From Psychrobacter sp. APC 3426 (GTDB taxonomy: Bacteria; Pseudomonadota; Gammaproteobacteria; Pseudomonadales; Moraxellaceae), in assembly GCF_030408035.1 (NCBI RefSeq), contig NZ_JASDCF010000009.1:34273-98272 (forward strand): 64,000 nt of DNA. Direction: 5' to 3'. Positions 27,660 to 37,259 of the stretch are shown here, piece by piece; positions within the stretch are counted from its first letter, which is position 1; each line of letters starts with the position of its first letter. Under the pieces are notes generated by a model. The model searched no databases. It was not told where the DNA came from and worked only from the letters and a program-made list of their open reading frames with translations. The position numbers and the translations under genes were made by a program.

Positions 27660-29942
27660 CTATCCAATGACTTCCCAAGAATATTCAGATCCTGAGCCAG
27701 AAGTACTACTATTGCCGTTTTCAAGCTCAGTATCATTGTATTCAATTTTCTTGATAATACTTCCGCTTTCATCTTCATGATAATAAATAGTCAGGTTATT
27801 TGGATCAAAATTCTCAATATCCTTAAGTTGATTCTCAAAAGTACAACCTTGTTGGAAAATCCTACCAATCATGACAACTGTTTTTAGATCTAAACTATCA
27901 AAAATATCTTCCTGACTAGAAACGCAAATCAACTTAATACCCTGCGATTCAAGCGATTCAGTATCACAGTTCGAACTCCAAAGTGTATCTTCAGAACTGT
28001 TCACTAACTCAATTTGAGTATCTTCTGTTAAGTAAGCACCATTAACATGCCATAGGTTATCGACTTCATATAATCCATACCCGCCAAAGTTATGCTCCTC
28101 TGGAACTTGGCAGTCATCATCACCCCACTGAACATCATTGCTATAGTCTTCAAGATCGATATCATTATCTTCGAAGTATTGATAAGTTGCAGCCTCTACA
28201 GTACCAGCAAAGGTCTCTACCCCATAACCATTTACCTGAAGAAATCTTGAAGTATCATTTTCATTAGAGATGTTTGAAGTTGAATAATCTGATTCATCAA
28301 CCTCATCAACTCCATCAACTCCATCAACTCCATCAACGTAAACGTCTAAATTTTTTAGAAAACTTAATACAGGTTTCGAAATAGCTTTAAGAGGGTTACC
28401 ATAGACACTCATTGATTCTAAATTCTCCATACCTATAATACTTTCAGGAAGAGAATTCAACTTGTTGTTATCTAATTCCAAATATTCTAATTTAATTAAA
28501 TTGGATAAATCAGGTAAAGACTTTAAAGAGTTAGAAGTTAAATACAAATACTTTAAATTTTCTAAATTATTTATGCCTTCAGGTATTATTTTTAAATTAT
28601 TATCGCTTAGATTTAAAACCTCTAGATTTTTAACACCAAAAATACTCTCAGGTATTTCTGTTAGTTTTTTATTACTTGCAACTGTTAGACTTGTTAAAGA
28701 TATCATTTGACTCATGTTTTCAGGTAATTTTTTTATTTCCATACCGTTTAAGGTGAGGCTCTGTAAATTTTCAAGTTCAATTAAGCTATCAGGAATTTCT
28801 GTAATTTTTCCAGTATATTCTATACTTAAATCTATCAATTTTGATAAACGACCAATACTGCTAGGTAATTTTTTAAAGTTATTACCTTTTAAATAGAGTG
28901 TCTCTAAATTTTTAAGTTTATTAATATTTTCAGAAATTTCTGTGAGTTTCATATTATCTACTATAGTCAAATTTAATAAACTTGATAATTGAAAAATATT
29001 TTCAGGTAATTTCTTAATATTTATGTATCCCAAACTAAGGCTTTCTAAATTCTTAAGATTGCCAACACTTTCAGGAATTTCAAGCGGTTTTTCAATGTTA
29101 CTAATGTTTAGCTCTTTTAAACTAGACAGTTGCCCAATACTAGCTGGTAATTTTTTAACACTATTACCTCCTAAACTAAAATATTCTAAACTGTCTAGAT
29201 TTCCAATACTTTCAGGAAATTCAGTGAGATTATTATTATAGTTAATAGTTAAATTTGTTAAATTTAACAACTGACCAATACTTTCTGGTAGTTTTTTAAA
29301 ACCACTATTCTCTAAAGTAAGGCTTTCTAAGTTTTTAAGGTCTTTAATACTTTCAGGAAGATCAATTATATTTTCAAGATCTTCAATAGTTAGATATTTT
29401 AATTTTGATAGCTGACCAATACTATCTGGTAATTTTGTTAGCCCCATATATCCTAAAGTAAGGCTTTCTAGGTTTTTAAGGCCTCCAAGACTTTCAGGAA
29501 GTTCAGTTAAGTTATAGTTACCGTTAATGGTTAGATAAATTAAGTTTGATAGCTGCCCGATATTATCTGGTAATTTTTTAAGTCCATTTCCTCCCAACTG
29601 AAGTTCTTCCAAATTTTTAAGATTACCAATGCTTTTAGGAAGTTCAGTTAGTTTATTATTACTGCTAATTACTAATTGCTTCAGGTTAGATAATTCACCG
29701 ATACTGTTTGGTAATTTTTTTAATTTACTTCCTTCTAGTGCGAAAGTTACTAAACTCTTAAGATTTCCAATACTTTCAGGTATTGTACTTATTTCATCAT
29801 TGTAACTAATTTCCAGTACTTCTAACTTAATTAATTTTTTTGGCTTTCTAGGAATAACATCTTTTTCAATATTAAATTTATCTGCCCAATCCCAAATCTC
29901 TTGCATCCATTCTTCATTATTTGAGTCAGCTACGTTTTTCAT
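27660..29942 (-). CDS. LRR protein with N-cap and conserved C-terminal domain, 760 aa
   Basis: Family cap at residues 10-45 (WMQEIWDWADKFNIEKDVI then PRKPKKLIKLEVLEI), about 21 LRR units of 23 residues (LPESIGNLKNLE type) to residue 525, a linker with a DGV tripeptide repeat (nine-base DNA repeat around 28300-28340), then a 215-residue C-terminal domain (FLQVNGYGVETFAGTVEAAT ... SEYSWEVIG). That last domain is about 93% identical to the neighbour at 30108 while the LRR parts differ in number and sequence. No signal peptide or membrane helix. The domain is unknown to me. Expected role: recognition by LRRs coupled to a shared effector or scaffold domain (inference). Confidence 0.82.
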   Translation of the reverse strand: MKNVADSNNEEWMQEIWDWADKFNIEKDVIPRKPKKLIKLEVLEISYNDEISTIPESIGNLKSLVTFALEGSKLKKLPNSIGELSNLKQLVISSNNKLTELPKSIGNLKNLEELQLGGNGLKKLPDNIGQLSNLIYLTINGNYNLTELPESLGGLKNLESLTLGYMGLTKLPDSIGQLSKLKYLTIEDLENIIDLPESIKDLKNLESLTLENSGFKKLPESIGQLLNLTNLTINYNNNLTEFPESIGNLDSLEYFSLGGNSVKKLPASIGQLSSLKELNISNIEKPLEIPESVGNLKNLESLSLGYINIKKLPENIFQLSSLLNLTIVDNMKLTEISENINKLKNLETLYLKGNNFKKLPSSIGRLSKLIDLSIEYTGKITEIPDSLIELENLQSLTLNGMEIKKLPENMSQMISLTSLTVASNKKLTEIPESIFGVKNLEVLNLSDNNLKIIPEGINNLENLKYLYLTSNSLKSLPDLSNLIKLEYLELDNNKLNSLPESIIGMENLESMSVYGNPLKAISKPVLSFLKNLDVYVDGVDGVDGVDEVDESDYSTSNISNENDTSRFLQVNGYGVETFAGTVEAATYQYFEDNDIDLEDYSNDVQWGDDDCQVPEEHNFGGYGLYEVDNLWHVNGAYLTEDTQIELVNSSEDTLWSSNCDTESLESQGIKLICVSSQEDIFDSLDLKTVVMIGRIFQQGCTFENQLKDIENFDPNNLTIYYHEDESGSIIKKIEYNDTELENGNSSTSGSGSEYSWEVIG

Positions 29943-30107
29943 TATAAATTCCTTTATTAAATAATATTAATTACCATCGATCCGATAAAATTTGCTTCAA
30001 AATAATGACAGTATAAACTGTACAAAATATGAATAGCTTTTGAATTGAAGAGTTCTCTCGATTAGCGCTTCGATAAAACTCTATATTGAAAAGCATTTCA
30101 TAATCTG

Positions 30108-31730
30108 CTATCCAATAACTTCCCAAGAATATTCAGATCCTGAACCAGAAGTACTACTATTGCCGTTTTCAAGCTCAGTATCCTTGTATTCTATTTTCTT
30201 GATAATACGTCCGCTTTCATCTTCATGGTAATAAATAGTCAGGTTATTTGGCTCAAAATTCTCAACGTCCTGAAGTTGATTCTCAAAAGTACAACCTTGT
30301 TGGAAGATTCTACCAACCATAACAACTGTCTTTAAATCTAAACTATCAAAAATATCTTCTTGACTTGAAACGCAAATCAACTTAATACCTTGCGATTCAA
30401 GCGATTCAGTATCACAGTTCGAACTCCAGATTGTATCTTCAGAACCGTTCACCAACTCAATTTGAGTATCTTCTGTTAAATAAGCGCCGTTGACATGCCA
30501 TAGATTATCGACTTCATATAATCCACCCCCACCAAAGTTATGCTCCTCTGGAACTTGGCAGTTATCATCACCCCACTCAGCATCATTGCTATAGTCTTCA
30601 AGATCGATATCATTATCTTCGAAGTATTGATATGTTGCAGCCTCTACAGTACCGGCAAAGGTCTCTACCCCATAGCCATTGACCTGAAGAAATGTTGAAG
30701 TATCATTTTCATTAGAGACACTTGAAGTTGAAGAATCTGATTCGTCAACTTCATCAGAGTAAACACCTAGATTTTGCAGAAAATCTAATATAGGCTTAGA
30801 CATATTTTTAAGAGGGTTATCAGATATCTCTATTGATTCTAAATTCTCCATACCTATAATACTTTCAGGAAAAGACTTCAACTTATTACTATATAATTCT
30901 AAGATCTTTAAATTCTTAAGATCTCCAATACTTTCAGGAAGACTAGTAAGTTTATTACCACTAATATATAATTCTATTAATTTTGATAGTTGACCAATAC
31001 TATCAGGTAATTGCTTTATTTTATTTCCTAATAATACAAGCCTCTCTAAATTTTTAATACTTCCAATACTTTCAGGAATTTCCGTTAGTTTACTGTTATC
31101 ACAAATATCCAATTTTTTTAATTTTAACAGTTGGCCAATACTATCGGGTAATTTTTTAATGCTAGTATTTTCAATTTTTAAAGTTTCTAAATTTTCAAGA
31201 TAACCAATGCCATCTGGTAATTCTTTTACTTTATTACCTTCTAAAACAAATTCCTCTAAATTCTTAAGGTTTCCGATACTTTCAGTAATTTCAGTAAGCT
31301 TGACGTTATCATCAAGGATTAGTTTTTTTAAGTTAGATAGCTGACCAATGCAATCTGGTAATTTTTTAAAATTACTTCCATCTAAACTTAAATGTTCTAA
31401 ATTCTTAAGATTTCCAATACTTTCAGGAAAATCAGTTAATTTTTCAACATAACTAATATATAAAAATTTCAAGTTCAATAAATGACCGATACTATTTGGT
31501 AATTTTTTTACATTAGTTCCTACTAAGATAAACCTCTCTAAACTTTTAAGGTTTCCAATACTTTCAGGTATATTTTTTACATCATCATTGTGGCTAATAT
31601 TTATCTCTTTTAATTCTAATAATTTTTTTGGCTCTCTAGGTATGATACTTTCATCAATATAGGCCTTATCTGCCCAATTCCAGATTTGTTTCATCCATTT
31701 TTCATTATCTGAGTTAGTTACGTTTTCCAT
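30108..31730 (-). CDS. LRR paralogue with the same C-terminal domain, 540 aa
   Basis: Same layout as its downstream neighbour: cap (WMKQIWNWADKAYIDESII, PREPKKLLELKEINI), about 12 LRR units, then the 195-residue C-terminal domain beginning FLQVNGYGVETFAG. The C-terminal domains of the two genes are nearly identical at protein and DNA level, including the Ser-rich tail ENGNSSTSGSGSEYSWEVIG. The spacing between the genes is 165 bp, and both have an AAAGGAAT-type ribosome site followed by a near-identical start (MENVTNSDNE / MKNVADSNNE), pointing to tandem duplication with later LRR divergence or C-terminal gene conversion. Confidence 0.82.
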   Translation of the reverse strand: MENVTNSDNEKWMKQIWNWADKAYIDESIIPREPKKLLELKEINISHNDDVKNIPESIGNLKSLERFILVGTNVKKLPNSIGHLLNLKFLYISYVEKLTDFPESIGNLKNLEHLSLDGSNFKKLPDCIGQLSNLKKLILDDNVKLTEITESIGNLKNLEEFVLEGNKVKELPDGIGYLENLETLKIENTSIKKLPDSIGQLLKLKKLDICDNSKLTEIPESIGSIKNLERLVLLGNKIKQLPDSIGQLSKLIELYISGNKLTSLPESIGDLKNLKILELYSNKLKSFPESIIGMENLESIEISDNPLKNMSKPILDFLQNLGVYSDEVDESDSSTSSVSNENDTSTFLQVNGYGVETFAGTVEAATYQYFEDNDIDLEDYSNDAEWGDDNCQVPEEHNFGGGGLYEVDNLWHVNGAYLTEDTQIELVNGSEDTIWSSNCDTESLESQGIKLICVSSQEDIFDSLDLKTVVMVGRIFQQGCTFENQLQDVENFEPNNLTIYYHEDESGRIIKKIEYKDTELENGNSSTSGSGSEYSWEVIG

Positions 31731-31978
31731 TATAAATCCCTTTATTAAATAAAATTAGTTTTTGTTTATCAGCTATGATCGGCTCATAGAAATTTAAGTA
31801 GTCATTATCCAAAAATTCAACAACTTTGAATTGACAGATTCTTTTCTTTAGCTAATGAACCTGTACTAATAGAGCCACCCTATGATTGTATGTTTTTAAA
31901 TCTCGAATGGCTATCTTTATATATTGAACTGGCGGGAAATTTTTCTATTGTAGTGATAACATTTAAAAAGTAGTGAAT

Positions 31979-32482
31979 TTAACTAAAGATCCCTATATAA
32001 AATACATATAGCACTACAAGTATTACCGCAGCAATCAATAGCCATCTTAAAATTGTGAAAGCAATCTGAATAGCAGAGATGCAAACTGCAAAAGGTAGTA
32101 ATATCAATGTTAGTAGTTTTCCAAATATACTCTTTTGACTCCATCCCTTCCTGTATACGTAATTCGTTAAACTTTCGATATATCCATCAATAAATCCAAA
32201 ATCTGATGTATTACTATTTCCTCTATTACTATATCTGCTAGATTCCCTATCATTCGTTGCATCAGACTCAATAGTCCCTTGAGAGGCAGTAGAAATTGGA
32301 GTGCCTAAGATATTACCCCGATCATCGTAAGTATAAATAAGGGTACCGTTTTGAATGCTCACTGTAGAAGCGGTAAACCCTACTAACCTACCCCCTCTAG
32401 TAAAAATTGAAACTGGCAAATCTTGGCCTGTTTCATCATACAGGTAAACACTACTACCTCTCTGCACAGCATTAGCTATCAT
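31979..32482 (-). CDS. Small protein with C-terminal membrane helices, 167 aa
   Basis: The N-terminal 75 residues alternate short beta strands rich in Gly and Tyr (SSVYLYDETGQDLPV, TLIYTYDDRGNILGTP), like a small WG/RHS-type or SH3-like domain. A polar linker follows, then two hydrophobic segments (LLTLILLPFAVCISAIQIAF and WLLIAAVILVVLYVFYIGIF). Start 32482 is preferred because AGGAG is eight bases upstream; the ATG two codons earlier is too close to it. It is placed between the RecB-helicase gene and the LRR pair on the same strand. Function unknown. Confidence 0.6.
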   Translation of the reverse strand: MIANAVQRGSSVYLYDETGQDLPVSIFTRGGRLVGFTASTVSIQNGTLIYTYDDRGNILGTPISTASQGTIESDATNDRESSRYSNRGNSNTSDFGFIDGYIESLTNYVYRKGWSQKSIFGKLLTLILLPFAVCISAIQIAFTILRWLLIAAVILVVLYVFYIGIFS

Positions 32483-32568
32483 AAGCATGACTCCTGTATG
32501 TAGTTATCTTAAGATTTAAAATTCAATTTATCGTACTCTTTGAATAACTCAATATTTTAACTTAGTCA

Positions 32569-35500
32569 TTAAACCACCCTATCTTTCATGAAACTCATTG
32601 CATTAAACAAATTTACTTTTCTAAGCTGCTCAACACTATTGACCGATACATTACCAAGATTAGAACTTGCTACTACGATAGCTAAGGTTTGTGCTCTAGA
32701 GATCGCGACATTAATACGGTTTTTATCCAGTAAGAAATCAATGCCGCGAGGCGATTCACTAGCATCACTACTACACATACTTAAAAATATAATAGGCGCT
32801 TCTTGACCTTGAAACCTATCAACACTACCAATCTTGGCTTGTTTGCCCAAGGCGATTTTTAACTTACTAACCTGATGATTATAGGGAGCGACAAACAAAA
32901 TATCGTCCCAAGTTATGATTCGAGTTTCTGGCTCTCCAGTATCTTTAGTCGCACCAGTATGCAATAGACGCCCCAATAGCGATTCAGCTAATTGCTTAAT
33001 CACTATCACCTCCTCATCAGAAGCCTGAGTATTACCTTCATGCTCTACAGGGATAAAGATGATTCCTGCCTCAGAGTTTAAATGCGCTTCTAGAGTTTGC
33101 TGATCAGTATTTTGAGTAGCTGCATCTACTGTTTGAAGAATTCGCTTATCATTGTCAAAGTGTGACTTGAGTTTACCTTCATAAATTAGCTGACTGATAA
33201 CAGTATTTACTTTGCTATGCATACGATAAGTCGTATCTAAAAACACACCTCTATCTGCAGGTATTGTCGGTGTTTTATGGAGTAGATAATCTAATATAGA
33301 TAACCCACTTTGAGCAGGATGGGTGCCTTGTGAAGGTTGACCTAACTGCATCTGATCACCCATTAATACTAAATTTTTAGCACTGCGACTCATAGCTACC
33401 AAATTTGCCGTTGAAACTTGCCCTGCCTCATCAATGAATAAATAGTCGAGCTGCCCAGTCATATCCTCCCGCGCAAACCCCCACGCAGTCGTCCCAATAA
33501 CGCAGGATGACTCTATATGACCGATTAACTTACTATTGCTTGAGATAGTCACATCATAATCTGCAAGCTCATCATCAGTATCTTGTGTACAGATAAAAGC
33601 TGCTTTTATATTTTGGAGTTTGCAATATTTAGCAGTACTGAGTAATAAGTTATTGATCGCTTTATGACTGTTACTGGAGATGCCTATTCTTGCTCCTGAT
33701 TTAAGCAGATGGGCGATGACATGTTTACCAGTGAAAGTCTTGCCAGCGCCAGGAGGGCCCTGTATAGGTAAGTAGCTATTATCTAGATTAACAATCGCTG
33801 TGATGATTTGCTCTAAGCGTGCATTAGGTTCATCACTATCGACAATATCACCGCCTGTATGATTTGATATTCTCGGCTTTGAACCCGTTAAAAAGTCTAT
33901 AACGGCAGATTGTTGTTGTCTAAATAACCCTTGCTCGTACTCAGCAACCGTTCTAAAAAGGGCATCTGAGATTATACTTGTATCAATATATTCGTTTGGT
34001 ATCAGTGATACTATCTTCGATGGTTCGTCTTTAGTTTTAACTACGATTATACCCTTATCTAAATCACTCTCCTCAGCAACAAAGCTAACCGTAGCATTTT
34101 TGCCATCTAATTTTTCAACTCCAAGCAAATAGAAGCTTTTCGCAGCGCCTTTAAATTCTTGCTCGACATCGAAACTATACTCATAGCTTAAGTTTCTAGC
34201 TTTGGGTTGAGACTTAAAGGGCGCTCTATCCGTGCGCTCACAAAGAGCAAGACAGTCTAAGTCGTCAAAAAGCTCTATCTCGTCTGAACCAAGGCGGTCA
34301 AAAAGCTTCCAAAACAATGGTTTAGACTCTCTTCGATGAAATTCTAACATCCATGCTAGATTCTCAGTGAGTTGTGCTTGTTTAGGGTTATCTAGTAACT
34401 CTGTTTCAGCTTGGTCTAATAGACGGTCACGCAATGCGGTAACCATGGTCACTTCTTCGGAGACTGCTGGCTCAATGACTTCAGTTTTACCAAGATACTC
34501 AATACGATGTATTGCTTGCTGCTCCCTTAACCATACTGTTAGCTCCTGCGTAGAATCGCAATCATCAATATTATAATCACGAATATCATTTAGAATCTTC
34601 GAGGTTTGCCAAGTATCTCCTTCTAGACCTTGCTCAAATAACTGTCGCCAGTGATCATAAACAACGATAGAATCACCGCCATTGCCTACCTCAGTGTTAC
34701 GCTTGCTTCGATATAGACGCTCTACATTTTTGATAGAATATTTAGGCGCGCCTAATCGTAAACCGCCCTTCACCACTTTATACAAGTCTACAAACACTTC
34801 ATTTCTTAAAAGTTGATCAACCTCATATTCACAAATGCCATAGCGACCCATAAGCTTTCGGCACGCGGCAATTTCATAATTGGCGTAGTGGTAGATATGC
34901 ATACTTGGGTCTTGTTGCCATCTATCATATACCCAGTGAATAAACGCCTCAAAACACTGTTTTTCTTGTTCAGGATTGTGAGCCCAGAAATCTTTAAATT
35001 GACGATCACCCTGCTCATCAAAATAACTATTACCCCATAAATACTCTAAACCACCCTCATCAAGTGGAAACCCTTCAATATCGAAGAATACATCTAGTGC
35101 AGAGTGTGGCGGTAATACTGCTAGTCCTTTTTTCTCATCCTCTGTGTGAGGGAGTATTTCAAACTCTGGTATAGCGTTACCATTAGGCTCATCTGAATTT
35201 TTAGTTTTTAAATGGGTTTTGATTTGTATAGCAGCTTGATCTTTAATTTTAGCGAGAGATGTGGAATGAATACCATGCACTGATAACAAAGGCAGCTCTG
35301 CAAGCTGCTGCATAGTGTGAATACCTATTTTATTGAGTTTTTTAATTTGTGCTTTGGTAATGTTCGCCACTTGAAACAGATGATCTTTATCGAGCAAAAT
35401 TTGTTCGGCATGGTTACTCCAATTACCCCAACTTTTCGAGTCAGCAGGATCTGGTTTTTGATCGGGATGAAAGCGAGAGTGCTCGACCAAAAAAGTATTT

Positions 35501-36087
35501 TTAAGAGATAGATAATAGTAATAAAAATCATGAGTCTTTAGTATTTGCTTCTCACCATTGCCAAGAGCAACGGTAATATTTTGAGGCAAGCAGCCTTGAA
35601 TGGCCTCAAGCATTTGAGCGTAGCAACATAATTGGATTATAAATGTTGGCTTGACGTGACTAGCAAGCTTAGTGTCCCACACCTCATAATGCCAATCTCC
35701 GAGATTGCTTAAAGGTTGATCTGACTTGTGCTCCACTTTCACCAGAAAATCAGCATAGCCGGCGAACTCACTAAGCTCTAACCTTCCTTGTACAATGACT
35801 TCAGCACCTTGCTTCATTGCCGCTAAAGTTTTGGTATATTTATCCTTTTTGGTAATGCCCTCAATTTTGACTAAGCTCTTGCCTTCAGCTATGAACTGCG
35901 TCTCTAGCTTATCTTCATGCTCATAACCTTTTTGTTGCAACATCACCATAAGCTCGTCACTAGGATCTGGCTTAGGTGCTAACTCTGGATACTCTTGAGC
36001 GAGTCTATCCATCCATGATGCAAAAGGACTTTCCATGTATTTGGTTAGATCTGATGGTGAGTAAAACATACCCTCTTTTTTATACAT
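32569..36087 (-). CDS. TM0106-like RecB nuclease fused to SF1 (UPF1-type) helicase
   Basis: 1172 aa from ATG 36087 (AAGG six bases upstream; a longer frame to 36144 lacks a ribosome site). Residues 1-330 are a RecB-like PD-(D/E)xK domain: YSPSDLTKYMESPFASW at the start, GYADFLVKV near 110 and YEVWDTKLA near 145. The middle has an RNase H-like/DEDD-type segment (DVFFDIEGFPLDEGG, YNIDDC). The SF1 helicase has Walker A GPPGAGKTF near 775, DEAGQV near 885 and a C-terminal RINVAISRA motif VI. Proteins of this build are nucleic-acid processing enzymes found in mobile islands; the substrate is unknown. Single gene, with an AT-rich promoter region upstream. Confidence 0.85.
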   Translation of the reverse strand: MYKKEGMFYSPSDLTKYMESPFASWMDRLAQEYPELAPKPDPSDELMVMLQQKGYEHEDKLETQFIAEGKSLVKIEGITKKDKYTKTLAAMKQGAEVIVQGRLELSEFAGYADFLVKVEHKSDQPLSNLGDWHYEVWDTKLASHVKPTFIIQLCCYAQMLEAIQGCLPQNITVALGNGEKQILKTHDFYYYYLSLKNTFLVEHSRFHPDQKPDPADSKSWGNWSNHAEQILLDKDHLFQVANITKAQIKKLNKIGIHTMQQLAELPLLSVHGIHSTSLAKIKDQAAIQIKTHLKTKNSDEPNGNAIPEFEILPHTEDEKKGLAVLPPHSALDVFFDIEGFPLDEGGLEYLWGNSYFDEQGDRQFKDFWAHNPEQEKQCFEAFIHWVYDRWQQDPSMHIYHYANYEIAACRKLMGRYGICEYEVDQLLRNEVFVDLYKVVKGGLRLGAPKYSIKNVERLYRSKRNTEVGNGGDSIVVYDHWRQLFEQGLEGDTWQTSKILNDIRDYNIDDCDSTQELTVWLREQQAIHRIEYLGKTEVIEPAVSEEVTMVTALRDRLLDQAETELLDNPKQAQLTENLAWMLEFHRRESKPLFWKLFDRLGSDEIELFDDLDCLALCERTDRAPFKSQPKARNLSYEYSFDVEQEFKGAAKSFYLLGVEKLDGKNATVSFVAEESDLDKGIIVVKTKDEPSKIVSLIPNEYIDTSIISDALFRTVAEYEQGLFRQQQSAVIDFLTGSKPRISNHTGGDIVDSDEPNARLEQIITAIVNLDNSYLPIQGPPGAGKTFTGKHVIAHLLKSGARIGISSNSHKAINNLLLSTAKYCKLQNIKAAFICTQDTDDELADYDVTISSNSKLIGHIESSCVIGTTAWGFAREDMTGQLDYLFIDEAGQVSTANLVAMSRSAKNLVLMGDQMQLGQPSQGTHPAQSGLSILDYLLHKTPTIPADRGVFLDTTYRMHSKVNTVISQLIYEGKLKSHFDNDKRILQTVDAATQNTDQQTLEAHLNSEAGIIFIPVEHEGNTQASDEEVIVIKQLAESLLGRLLHTGATKDTGEPETRIITWDDILFVAPYNHQVSKLKIALGKQAKIGSVDRFQGQEAPIIFLSMCSSDASESPRGIDFLLDKNRINVAISRAQTLAIVVASSNLGNVSVNSVEQLRKVNLFNAMSFMKDRVV

Positions 36088-36598
36088 TATTTGCCTTATA
36101 TTTATGGCTCTATTAAAATCTTCTCTTAAATACGCCAATCTCAACTTATCGTAGGCTTTTGATTTTTATAGAATTTAAAATTCTAATTGTTTTAACTGAA
36201 ATTTTAAAAACTAAGTAAACCAATACCTTAGAAAAATAAGTTGAGAGTGGGGTCTTAAATAGTCTTTTTTTCGTAGAATAAAAATTAATAATTATCTATC
36301 TAGGTATTAGCAGAATTTATTTTTCAATTCATATTAATATCTTACTTATCATTAATTATGTAAAACTAAATCCAAGAATAATAATTTTAATACCAACTGA
36401 GCAGTAACAATATTATTTACTTATCTTACATTTATCAACATATAAAGTAACTAAATTTTGTTCGACATAAATTGACTGGAAAAACAATGCTCGATGCTAT
36501 AAACCTATCATCTCTTTAAGTAAATTAGTGCTACTATAAATAAGTTCACATGACTATATCTATTTGAATTCAAAGTTTTTACTACAAGGATGAGAACC
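36088..36598. other. AT-rich intergenic region, about 500 bp
   Basis: No gene found. It separates two divergent genes (the RecB-helicase on the minus strand and the broken hydrolase on the plus strand) and should hold both promoters. Sequence is very AT-rich around 36160-36480 with no clear hairpin or repeat. Confidence 0.5.
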
Positions 36599-36928
36599 AT
36601 GCCAAATATTAACGTTAATGGAACTATGCTTGTTTATAGGGTGGTGTTCTAAAAAGTATGCTGGCGATAAAAGTCAATAAAAGATCTATGCTAAGTTATC
36701 TGATTCTATAGGGCTTTCAAGGCTTCAAAAATTGTTCAAATTTTAATCAGCATACTTTTTAACACACCACCGTTTATAGTGATCAAGGTCCGAAAGACGC
36801 ACCAGTATTAGTGATGTGTCACTCCCTATTTTTTGATCAAACAATGTTCGCTCATCAAACAGAATACTTCTCTAAGACTATTAGAATTGTGAGCTATGAT
36901 CTTCGAGACCAAGGACAATGAGCTATGC
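36599..36928 (+). pseudogene. alpha/beta-hydrolase fragment broken by a MITE, a frameshift and an IS
   Basis: Starts at ATG 36599 with AAGGA upstream. Removing the MITE (36640-36771) and one target copy gives MPNINVNGTMLVYSDQGPKD then APVLVMCHSLFFDQTMF and RIVSYDLRDQGQ, the N-terminal core of an alpha/beta hydrolase of the 3-oxoadipate enol-lactonase type (HS-x-FFDQ oxyanion region). A 2-nt insertion (TGA after GGACAA) then breaks the frame before SYAEE, and the IS3 element removes the remaining two thirds. Three independent lesions show long loss of function. Confidence 0.8.
36640..36771. mobile_element. 132-bp MITE with 8-bp target duplication
   Basis: Terminal inverted repeats of 24 bp with two mismatches: left GGTGGTGTTCTAAAAAGTAT, right end inward GGTGGTGTGTTAAAAAGTAT, both continuing GCTG. 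It is flanked by the direct repeat GTTTATAG (36632-36639 and 36772-36779). It has no coding capacity. The GGTGGTG start and 8-bp duplication resemble IS1-family elements, so a non-autonomous IS1-type derivative is likely (inference). Confidence 0.88.
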
Positions 36929-36983
36929 TGAAGAAACCGTAGAGGTAAACTTGGTAAACTAAGCGTATTAATCGGAGTTTATC

Positions 36984-37259
36984 ATGACCAAGAAAGTAAG
37001 AACCTACAGTGACGAATTTAAAGCCGAGGCCGTCAAGAAGATAGCAGACAACAATGGCAATATTTCAGCGACTGCAAAGCAGCTTGGCATTGCCATGCAA
37101 ACGTTCTCAAATTGGCATAACAAAGCCAATCAAGGAAAGCTTGTTGGCACAGAGCAATATGATCCTGATCTTATGAGTGCTCTTCAAGAAATAAAGCAGC
37201 TCAAGCGGCAGCTCAAAGTGGCTGAAGAGGAACGCGAAATACTAAATGAGGAGGGATAA
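36984..37259 (+). CDS. IS3 orfA, altered C-terminus (copy 2)
   Basis: 91 residues, nearly identical to copy 1 up to EEEREIL, then NEEG and stop contributed by the insert. HTH: YSDEFKAEAVKKI, ISATAKQLGIAMQTFSNW. The slippery CTTAAAAAAG is missing, so programmed frameshifting is abolished. Confidence 0.88.
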   Translation: MTKKVRTYSDEFKAEAVKKIADNNGNISATAKQLGIAMQTFSNWHNKANQGKLVGTEQYDPDLMSALQEIKQLKRQLKVAEEEREILNEEG

